15,281 nt of DNA, taken from assembly GCA_002477505.1 (NCBI GenBank), contig DLQB01000029.1:2553-17833 (forward strand). The letters run 5' to 3'. This DNA is from Flavobacteriales bacterium UBA7443. Its GTDB lineage: Bacteria; Bacteroidota; Bacteroidia; Flavobacteriales_D; Sanyastnellaceae. Each line of letters starts with the position of its first letter. Position 1 is the first letter of the stretch. This document shows, one piece after another, positions 6,901-12,601 of the stretch. The notes under the pieces are model-generated. The model did not search any database. It saw nothing but the letters and a program-made list of their open reading frames with translations, and was not told the DNA's origin. Made by a program: the position numbers and the translations under genes.

Positions 6901-7950
6901 ATGAAATTATCCTCTTTCAAGTACGACATTTCGCCCGATTTGATTGCCCAAGACCCGCTCGAAAGCCGAGACGATAGCCGCCTCATGGTCGTGGACAAGG
7001 ACAAGGGAACCATTGAACACAAAATGTTCAAGGACGTGCTCGACGAGTTTGATGAAGGCGACGTTTTCGTAGCCAACGATACCCGAGTGTTTCCCGCGAA
7101 ACTGTATGGTAACAAGGAAAAAACGGGCGCGGTGATCGAGGTTTTCTTGCTTCGGGAACTGAACCGTGAAAGTATCCTGTGGGATGTGCTCGTGGACCCT
7201 GCACGAAAAATTCGAATCGGCAACAAGCTCTACTTCGGAGAAAATGACGAGCTCGTAGCCGAAGTCATCGACAATACAACCTCACGTGGTCGCACCTTGC
7301 GGTTCTTGTTCGACGGTTCTTATGAAGAGTTCATGGCGGTCATCTTTCAGCTCGGTGAAACACCGTTACCGAAGTACATCGAACGCCCGGTAGGTCCAGA
7401 CGATCGCGAGCGATTCCAGACCATCTATGCCAAAAACCTCGGGGCTGTTGCAGTCCCTACGGCGGGCCTGCACTTCTCAAAACAATTGCTGAAGCGCCTT
7501 GAAATCAAAGGCATTGACATGTCCTTCCTCACCTTGCACATCGGCCTTGGAACTTTCCGACCGGTAGAAGTCGAAGACCTCACCAAGCACAAGGTGGATT
7601 CGGAACAATTGATCATCCCGGAAGCGTGTGCAGATCGTGTCAACCGAGCCAAAGAAGAAGGCAAACGCATCGTGTCGGTTGGTGCCACCGCTATGCGTGC
7701 CATGGAAACATCTGTGAGCACTACCGAAACGCTGAAACCGTACAACGGCTGGACCAACAAATTCATCTTCCCCAAGTACGACTTCAAAATTTCCGACGCA
7801 CTGATCACAAACTTCCATACCCCGCAAAGCACCTTGTTGATGCTCAGCTCCGCATTCGCTGGGCATGATTTGATCATGGAGGCCTACAGCCAAGCGATGA
7901 AGGAAAAGTACCGATTCTTCGCGTACGGAGATGCCTTGCTGATCAAGTAA
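6901..7950 (+). CDS. queA: S-adenosylmethionine:tRNA ribosyltransferase-isomerase
   Basis: QueA transfers and isomerises the ribosyl part of S-adenosylmethionine onto 7-aminomethyl-7-deazaguanine in the anticodon wobble position of tRNAs for Tyr, His, Asn and Asp, giving epoxyqueuosine. The protein is 349 residues (E. coli 356). Family motifs are evident: FKYDISPDLIAQDPLESRDDSRL at the N-terminus, VANDTRVFPAKLYG, VEVFLLREL-like strand, GETPLPKYIER, the very conserved AVAVPTAGLHF, LTLHIGLGTFRPVEVED, GATAMRAMET, and the C-terminal TNFHTPQSTLLMLSSAFAG. The start at 6901 gives the standard N-terminus. A good promoter lies directly upstream. Together with truB it forms a pair of tRNA modification genes; the other queuosine genes are not in this window. 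Confidence 0.97.
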   Translation: MKLSSFKYDISPDLIAQDPLESRDDSRLMVVDKDKGTIEHKMFKDVLDEFDEGDVFVANDTRVFPAKLYGNKEKTGAVIEVFLLRELNRESILWDVLVDPARKIRIGNKLYFGENDELVAEVIDNTTSRGRTLRFLFDGSYEEFMAVIFQLGETPLPKYIERPVGPDDRERFQTIYAKNLGAVAVPTAGLHFSKQLLKRLEIKGIDMSFLTLHIGLGTFRPVEVEDLTKHKVDSEQLIIPEACADRVNRAKEEGKRIVSVGATAMRAMETSVSTTETLKPYNGWTNKFIFPKYDFKISDALITNFHTPQSTLLMLSSAFAGHDLIMEAYSQAMKEKYRFFAYGDALLIK

Positions 7951-7953
7951 ACG

Positions 7954-7980
7954 CGCCACTCATGGCGACCCTTTCTTCCC
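7954..7980 (+). terminator. Weak candidate intrinsic terminator after queA
   Basis: CGCCA (7954-7958) pairs with TGGCG (7963-7967) around a CTCA loop three bases after the queA stop, followed by a pyrimidine-rich CCCTTTCTTCCC. The stem is five GC-rich pairs but the T-run is interrupted, so termination is likely to be partial at best. Confidence 0.35.
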
Positions 7981-7997
7981 TGCGTGCGCATTTTCAT

Positions 7998-8005
7998 TAG
8001 ATTTA
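7998..8005 (+). promoter_or_regulatory. Near-match -7 box before the redoxin gene
   Basis: TAGATTTA matches TAnnTTTG at five of six fixed bases and lies 36 bases before the ATG at 8042. No clear TTG is at the right distance upstream. Downstream of it AAGTC (8017-8021) and GACTT (8029-8033) form a short inverted repeat in the predicted leader. Confidence 0.3.
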
Positions 8006-8041
8006 TGCGAACTTCGAAGTCAAATTTCGACTTAATATCCT

Positions 8042-8704
8042 ATGAAAAATAAAATTCAATCCTCTTTTGCCTTGCTCAGCGCGGTGGCAATTTTCACCGC
8101 TGCTTTCTTGACAAGTGCTGGTTTTACCGTGAATGAACCGCAGCCTGAGTTGGCCATCGGTGCGAAAGCGCCACTTGCCGATGCGGCCATGGCCAATGTA
8201 GACGGCACAATGATGACCCTGGAATCTGCTGCAGGCCCCAACGGTTTGCTCGTTGTTTTCAGCTGCAATACCTGCCCATTTGTCGTCGGCAATGGCAGCA
8301 AAAGCGACGGGTGGGAAGGGCGCTACAATGCCACCAACGAAGCAGCGCAACGCATGGGCGTCGGCATGGTCCTCGTCAATTCCAACGAAGCAAAGCGCGA
8401 TAACCATGATAGCATGGAAGCGATGCAAGAACATGCCAAGGCCGAAGGGTACAAAATGCCTTACCTCATGGACAAAGCGCACCGGGTCGCAGATGCCTTC
8501 GGCGCGTTGAAAACCCCTCATGTTTACTTGTTCAACAAAGACATGGAGCTGGTATACCGCGGGTCATTGGACGACAATGTCAGCGATGCTAGTGCTGTTC
8601 AAGCGAACTATGTCATGGACGCCATGACTGCTTTGAAGAAGGGGAAGGCCTGCGACGTCGCGGAGACAAAAGCCATCGGCTGCTCCATCAAACGCATACA
8701 ATAA
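8042..8704 (+). CDS. Exported thioredoxin-fold (PRX-like) redoxin
   Basis: The 220-residue protein starts with a Sec-type signal (KNKIQSSFALLSAVAIFTAAFLTSAG, cleavage expected around residue 26) and so probably works in the periplasm. The mature part has a thioredoxin/peroxiredoxin fold: LAIGAKAPL, VDGTMMTLES, then VVFSCNTCPFVVGN with a CxxC (Cys75-Asn-Thr-Cys78). It continues with VLVNSNEAKRDNHDSMEAM, MPYLMDKAHRVADAFGALKTPHVYLFN (cis-Pro region TP) and MELVYRGSLDD. The closing GCSIKRIQ with Cys214 is typical of the PRX_like1 subgroup; Cys204 is an extra cysteine. Family members are thought to be thiol oxidoreductases or peroxidases, but the physiological substrate is unknown. The last codon is only two bases from the end of the convergent carboxylase gene. 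Confidence 0.88.
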   Translation: MKNKIQSSFALLSAVAIFTAAFLTSAGFTVNEPQPELAIGAKAPLADAAMANVDGTMMTLESAAGPNGLLVVFSCNTCPFVVGNGSKSDGWEGRYNATNEAAQRMGVGMVLVNSNEAKRDNHDSMEAMQEHAKAEGYKMPYLMDKAHRVADAFGALKTPHVYLFNKDMELVYRGSLDDNVSDASAVQANYVMDAMTALKKGKACDVAETKAIGCSIKRIQ

Positions 8705-8706
8705 CC

Positions 8707-10248
8707 TCAAAGGGGTAAGTTGCCGTGCTTCTTGCGTGGCAGCTGATCCACTTTGTTTTTCAGCATTTCAAAAGCGCTGATCAGTTTGGCCCGGGTGTTG
8801 CGCGGCAGAATAACTTCGTCGACGTAGCCCCGGGCCGCTGCATTGTACGGATGCGCAAATAGTTCGGCGTATTCTTTTTCCTTTTCCTCCCAGACTGCCT
8901 TCGGATCGTCTGCATTGGCAATTTCGCGCTTGAAAATAATCTCCGCAGCACCCTTGGCTCCCATCACCGCGATCTCTGCGGTAGGCCAAGCGTAAACTAA
9001 GTCTGCACCAATGTGTTGGCTGTTCATCACATCGTAGGCTCCGCCGTACGCTTTGCGTGTAATGACCGTGATTCTTGGGACCGTCGCCTCGCTAAATGCA
9101 TACAACAACTTTGCGCCGTTCGTGATGATTCCATTCCATTCTTGGTCCGTTCCAGGCAAGAAGCCGGGTACATCTTCAAAGACCAATAACGGGACGTTAA
9201 ACGCATCGCATGTGCGGACAAAACGAGCCGCTTTGGTGGACGCCTTGATGTCCAAAACACCCGCGAGAAAAGCCGGTTGATTGGCTACAATCCCGATGCT
9301 CCTGCCCGCCAATCGTGCAAAACCACAAACCATGTTTTCGGCGAAATCTTTTTGAACTTCGGTAAAAGAATCTACATCACAAACTTCTTGAATGGCCCCG
9401 CGGATGTCATATGGCTGCAAAGCACTCTCGGGCACAATGCCATCCAACGCAGGCCGTTCCTCGTTGCCTGATTCGTACGCCAGCAAAGCCGGCTCATCTT
9501 CGCAGTTTTGGGGCAAATAACCCAGGACCGTTTTCAGATGCTGGATCACGGCTGCTTCGTTGGGTGCCGTGAAATGCGTGACTCCTGATTTCATGGCGTG
9601 GGTTTTTGCGCCCCCTAAATCTTCACTGGTGACTTCCTCATGGGTCACTGTTTTGACCACATTGGGTCCCGTAACAAACATGTAGCTCGTGCCCTCTGCC
9701 ATGAAAATAAAATCCGTCAACGCTGGGGAATAAACGGCCCCTCCAGCGCACGGCCCAAGGATCGCGCTCAATTGTGGAATCACCCCACTCGCCCTGACGT
9801 TTCGATAGAAGATATCTGCATATCCCCCGAGCGAAGAAACCCCTTCTTGGATTCGGGCGCCGCCGCTGTCATTCAACCCGATGAGCGGTGCGCCGTTCTG
9901 CATTGCCAAGTCCATGATGCGGCAAATTTTCGCCGCGTGCGCCTCAGCCAAGGAACCGCCAAGAACCGTAAAGTCTTGCGAAAACACGTAGACCAATCGG
10001 CCATTGACCTGACCAAACCCCGTGACCACACCGTCCCCCAAAAATTGTTGTTTTTCCAACCCAAAATTGGTCGACCGATGCTTCACCAACATCCCCAACT
10101 CCTCGAAGCTTCCCGGATCCATCAATAAATCGATGCGCTCGCGCGCCGTCAGTTTTCCTTTGGCATGTTGTGCAGCGATGCGCTTTTCTCCTCCCCCTAA
10201 TTTGGCTTGAGCGCGCATATCGTTGAGGCGTTTTCTGTGTTGCTCCAT
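8707..10248 (-). CDS. Acyl-CoA carboxylase beta subunit (propionyl-CoA carboxylase type)
   Basis: The 513-residue protein is a biotin-dependent carboxyltransferase with two crotonase-like halves. It moves carboxyl from carboxybiotin to an acyl-CoA, probably propionyl-CoA giving methylmalonyl-CoA; the same fold also serves sodium-pump methylmalonyl-CoA decarboxylase. Visible are KGKLTARERIDLLMDPGSFEE, the first oxyanion region DSGGARIQEG (127-136), GPCAGGAVYSPALTDF, then in the second half FLAGVLDIKAS, FEDVPGFLPGTDQEWNGII and KAYGGAYDVMNS, and the terminal KKHGNLPL that ends most PccB proteins. Asp406 in GGAYDVM matches the position (Asp422 in Streptomyces PccB) that favours propionyl-CoA. No biotin carboxylase or biotin carrier gene is in the window, so the partner must lie elsewhere. 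The gene stands alone on the minus strand, divergent from aspS and tail to tail with the redoxin gene. Confidence 0.93.
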   Translation of the reverse strand: MEQHRKRLNDMRAQAKLGGGEKRIAAQHAKGKLTARERIDLLMDPGSFEELGMLVKHRSTNFGLEKQQFLGDGVVTGFGQVNGRLVYVFSQDFTVLGGSLAEAHAAKICRIMDLAMQNGAPLIGLNDSGGARIQEGVSSLGGYADIFYRNVRASGVIPQLSAILGPCAGGAVYSPALTDFIFMAEGTSYMFVTGPNVVKTVTHEEVTSEDLGGAKTHAMKSGVTHFTAPNEAAVIQHLKTVLGYLPQNCEDEPALLAYESGNEERPALDGIVPESALQPYDIRGAIQEVCDVDSFTEVQKDFAENMVCGFARLAGRSIGIVANQPAFLAGVLDIKASTKAARFVRTCDAFNVPLLVFEDVPGFLPGTDQEWNGIITNGAKLLYAFSEATVPRITVITRKAYGGAYDVMNSQHIGADLVYAWPTAEIAVMGAKGAAEIIFKREIANADDPKAVWEEKEKEYAELFAHPYNAAARGYVDEVILPRNTRAKLISAFEMLKNKVDQLPRKKHGNLPL

Positions 10249-10329
10249 GTTGCTAATTTAAGGCGCTTCCGATAGGACTCGATTGAATCTCAAGAGAGAA
10301 TAGTGTTCAAAAATCCGACACCCATTCCA

Positions 10330-10362
10330 TTCGAAAAGTAGCCGATTCCGGAAGTACCTTTG
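10330..10362 (+). promoter_or_regulatory. Bacteroidota-type promoter for aspS
   Basis: TACCTTTG (10355-10362) is a perfect TAnnTTTG -7 box. A TTCG at 10330-10333, 21 bases upstream, may serve as an imperfect -33 element. The predicted start near 10368-10370 leaves a leader of about 30 bases before the ATG at 10399. Confidence 0.5.
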
Positions 10363-10369
10363 CACGGAA

Positions 10370-10381
10370 GAGCTTCGGCTC
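10370..10381 (+). promoter_or_regulatory. cUUCGg tetraloop hairpin in the aspS leader
   Basis: GAGC-TTCG-GCTC forms a four-pair stem closed by the very stable C(UUCG)G tetraloop. It starts seven bases after the last base of the -7 box, so it may form the extreme 5' end of the aspS mRNA, a position where hairpins protect transcripts from 5'-end-dependent decay. Confidence 0.4.
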
Positions 10382-10386
10382 AAAAT

Positions 10387-10396
10387 TTCACGTGAA
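10387..10396 (+). promoter_or_regulatory. 10-base palindrome just before the aspS start codon
   Basis: TTCACGTGAA is a perfect palindrome ending two bases before the ATG at 10399. It could bind a dimeric regulator or affect initiation; chance is a fair alternative. Confidence 0.3.
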
Positions 10397-10398
10397 TT

Positions 10399-12162
10399 AT
10401 GCATAGAACGCACACATGCGGCGACCTGCGCGCCGAGCACGCCGGAGAAAGCGTCACTCTAAGTGGTTGGGTCCAGCGAACCCGAGACTTGGGAGGAATG
10501 ACCTTTGTGGACTTGAGGGACCGATATGGGCTCACCCAGCTCGCATTCAATATGGACACCGATGAGGACCTTTGTTTGAAAGCAAGAAAGCTTGGGCGGG
10601 AATTTGTTGTCAAAGTGACGGGAAAGGTCATTATTCGAGAATCCAAGAATGCGCAAATGTCCACAGGGGATGTGGAGATCATTGTCACTGAACTGGAGGT
10701 CCTCAACGCAAGCAAGACTCCCCCTTTCACGATTGAAGATGAAACCGATGGAGGGGATGACTTGCGGATGCAATTCCGCTACCTCGACCTGCGGCGAAAT
10801 CCGGTTCAGGCCAATCTGATGCTCCGGCATCGGCTGAGCATTGAGACCCGTAAATACCTCGATGGCATTGAATTCATTGAAGTGGAGACCCCCTATTTGA
10901 TCAAATCAACTCCTGAAGGTGCCCGTGATTTTGTGGTGCCTTCCCGAATGAATCCCGGACAATTTTATGCATTGCCGCAAAGTCCACAGACCTTCAAGCA
11001 GCTGCTTATGGTGAGTGGGTATGATCGTTACTACCAAATCGTGAAGTGCTTTCGCGATGAGGACTTACGAGCGGACCGCCAACCGGAATTCACGCAAATT
11101 GACTGTGAAATGGCGTTTGTGGAGCAAGAAGATGTGCTCAATACGTTTGAGAATCTCGTGCGCCACTTGTTTCAGGTGGTCATGAATGTGGAAATTGAAT
11201 CGTTCCCGCGAATGACGTATGACGAAGCCATGGAGCGCTATGGAAGTGACAAACCTGACGTGCGTTTTGGCATGGAATTCGTTGATTTCAGCCCTGTCGC
11301 ACAAGGCAAAGGATTCGGCGTTTTCGACAGTGCTGAAGCCGTTCTGGGCATTGTTGTCCCAGGAAGCGCGAACTACACGAGAAAGCAACTGGACAAGATC
11401 ACCGACTGGGTCAAGCGTCCGCAAATCGGAGCAAAAGGGCTTGTCTATTGCAAATGCAATGACGACGGCACATTCAAATCATCCGTTGACAAATTCTTCG
11501 ATGGTGAGTCCCTCGCCGCCTGGGCCCAACACTCCGAAGCTGCTGCAGGCGACTTGATCCTGATGCTGTCTGGTGACTTGAATAAGGTGCGCAACCAGCT
11601 CAACGAACTCCGATTGCACATGGGGTCAGCCCTGGACCTTCGAGATCCGAAGAATTTCAAGCCCCTCTGGGTGGTTGATTTTCCGCTGCTCGAGTGGGAT
11701 GAGGATTCCGAGCGTTTCCATGCGATGCACCACCCCTTCACTTCGCCCAAACCCGAACATTTCGACCTCATCGATAGCGATCCAGGAGCCGTCCGCGCCA
11801 ATGCTTACGACATGGTCATCAACGGTGTCGAAATTGGAGGAGGATCCATCCGAATCCACGACAAAGCGGTACAAGCGCGGATGTTCGATTTGCTAGGATT
11901 TACCCCTGAAGAAGCCGAAGCACAATTTGGTTTCCTCATGAATGCTTTCCAATACGGCGCTCCCCCCCATGGTGGCCTCGCGTTGGGTTTTGACCGCCTG
12001 TGCTCTCTGTTTGGCGGTAGCGATTCCATTCGGGATTTCATCGCATTCCCCAAAAACAACTCGGGTCGCGACGTCATGATTGATGCGCCGAGTCCCATTC
12101 ACGACGAACAGTACACCGAACTTTTCCTTCAGTCTACAGCGCCTGCGAAAGACGAAGAATAA
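10399..12162 (+). CDS. aspS: Aspartyl-tRNA synthetase (bacterial type)
   Basis: AspRS charges tRNA-Asp with aspartate. The 587-residue length equals the bacterial form, with an N-terminal OB-fold anticodon domain (1-105, LSGWVQRTRDLGGMTFVDLRDR), the class II catalytic core and the inserted GAD domain (roughly 285-410). Catalytic motifs: TPYLIKSTPEGARDF, the QSPQTFKQLLM aspartate-binding segment, motif 2 FRDEDLRADRQPEFTQID (218-235), and motif 3 GLALGFDRLCSLFGG with Arg533. The C-terminal end has FIAFPKNNSGRDVMIDAPS. Leu31 and Lys83 sit where discriminating enzymes carry such residues, whereas non-discriminating ones that also charge tRNA-Asn often have His and Gly there; this predicts strict tRNA-Asp use. 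The gene starts a tightly packed unit, with the bacilliredoxin gene 20 bases downstream. Confidence 0.97.
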   Translation: MHRTHTCGDLRAEHAGESVTLSGWVQRTRDLGGMTFVDLRDRYGLTQLAFNMDTDEDLCLKARKLGREFVVKVTGKVIIRESKNAQMSTGDVEIIVTELEVLNASKTPPFTIEDETDGGDDLRMQFRYLDLRRNPVQANLMLRHRLSIETRKYLDGIEFIEVETPYLIKSTPEGARDFVVPSRMNPGQFYALPQSPQTFKQLLMVSGYDRYYQIVKCFRDEDLRADRQPEFTQIDCEMAFVEQEDVLNTFENLVRHLFQVVMNVEIESFPRMTYDEAMERYGSDKPDVRFGMEFVDFSPVAQGKGFGVFDSAEAVLGIVVPGSANYTRKQLDKITDWVKRPQIGAKGLVYCKCNDDGTFKSSVDKFFDGESLAAWAQHSEAAAGDLILMLSGDLNKVRNQLNELRLHMGSALDLRDPKNFKPLWVVDFPLLEWDEDSERFHAMHHPFTSPKPEHFDLIDSDPGAVRANAYDMVINGVEIGGGSIRIHDKAVQARMFDLLGFTPEEAEAQFGFLMNAFQYGAPPHGGLALGFDRLCSLFGGSDSIRDFIAFPKNNSGRDVMIDAPSPIHDEQYTELFLQSTAPAKDEE

Positions 12163-12182
12163 TTCATACAACATCCGATTCC

Positions 12183-12593
12183 ATGTATCCTCCCGAACTA
12201 GTAGCCCCTATGAAAACCGACTTGACCGAAGTCGGAGTAACCGAATTGATCACAGCTGAAGATGTCGATAACGCACTGAAGCAAGACGGAACGACCTTGG
12301 TCGTGCTCAACAGTGTTTGCGGTTGCGCCGCCGGTTCCATGCGACCGGGTGTGAAGCTCGCATTGCAGCACAGCAAGTTGCCCAACCACAAAACCACAGC
12401 CTTTGCCGGTGTGGACACAGACGCAGTCGATCGTGCTCGAAAGTTCATGTTGCCTTACCCCCCAAGCTCCCCGAGCATCGCCCTTTTCAAAGATGGCCGG
12501 CTCATGCACATGATTGAACGGCACCACATCGAGGGACGCACCGCGGAAATGATCGCGGACAACCTCAAGTTAGCCTTTGACGAATACTGCTGA
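12183..12593 (+). CDS. Bacilliredoxin, BrxA/BrxB (DUF1094) family
   Basis: The 136-residue protein matches the YphP/YqiW family nearly end to end: MYPPELVAPMKTDLTEVGV, a thioredoxin-like strand TTLVVLNSVCGCAAG with the CGC active site (Cys46, Cys48), RPGVKLALQHSK, TAFAGVDTDAVDRAR, the hallmark PPSSPSIALFKDGRL, MIERHHIEGR and the terminal FDEYC. Such proteins remove bacillithiol from S-bacillithiolated proteins, or act as low-potential disulfide oxidoreductases, in the cytoplasm. Many Bacteroidota make bacillithiol, so the role is plausible, though the synthesis genes are not in the window. It is placed between aspS and the membrane protein gene, 8 bases before the latter, and is probably cotranscribed with both. 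I cannot tell BrxA from BrxB and so give no symbol. Confidence 0.93.
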   Translation: MYPPELVAPMKTDLTEVGVTELITAEDVDNALKQDGTTLVVLNSVCGCAAGSMRPGVKLALQHSKLPNHKTTAFAGVDTDAVDRARKFMLPYPPSSPSIALFKDGRLMHMIERHHIEGRTAEMIADNLKLAFDEYC

Positions 12594-12601
12594 GGACTGA
12601 G

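Larger units (their letters stand above)
10249..10398. promoter_or_regulatory. Divergent spacer between carboxylase and aspS
   Basis: This 150-base gap is the longest gene-free stretch in the window and must hold the start signals of both genes. The aspS side has a perfect -7 box, a UUCG hairpin and a palindrome (listed separately). On the carboxylase side only partial -7 matches are seen, such as TACTTTTC (plus 10333-10340) about 85 bases from its ATG, so I do not call a promoter for it. TTCCGGAA (10346-10353) is an 8-base palindrome directly before the aspS -7 box. Confidence 0.5.

Noticed and set aside
8016..8033. Short inverted repeat AAGTC...GACTT in the redoxin gene leader as an operator or riboswitch
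   Set aside because: Five-base arms with a 7-base spacer are easily expected by chance; no further structure supports a riboswitch. It is mentioned only within the promoter entry.
8003..8521. A 172-codon open frame on the minus strand
   Set aside because: It is antisense to the redoxin gene, which has a signal peptide, a CxxC and a family C-terminus on the plus strand.
10399..12162. T-box or other known riboswitch control of aspS
   Set aside because: The leader is only about 30 bases if the -7 box is used and about 150 bases at most; no specifier loop or T-box sequence is visible.
12183..12593. Reading the bacilliredoxin and its neighbour as a defence or toxin system
   Set aside because: The CGC protein matches the BrxA/BrxB bacilliredoxin family end to end. 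It is unrelated to the BREX phage-defence genes that share the Brx name, and no BREX components are nearby.
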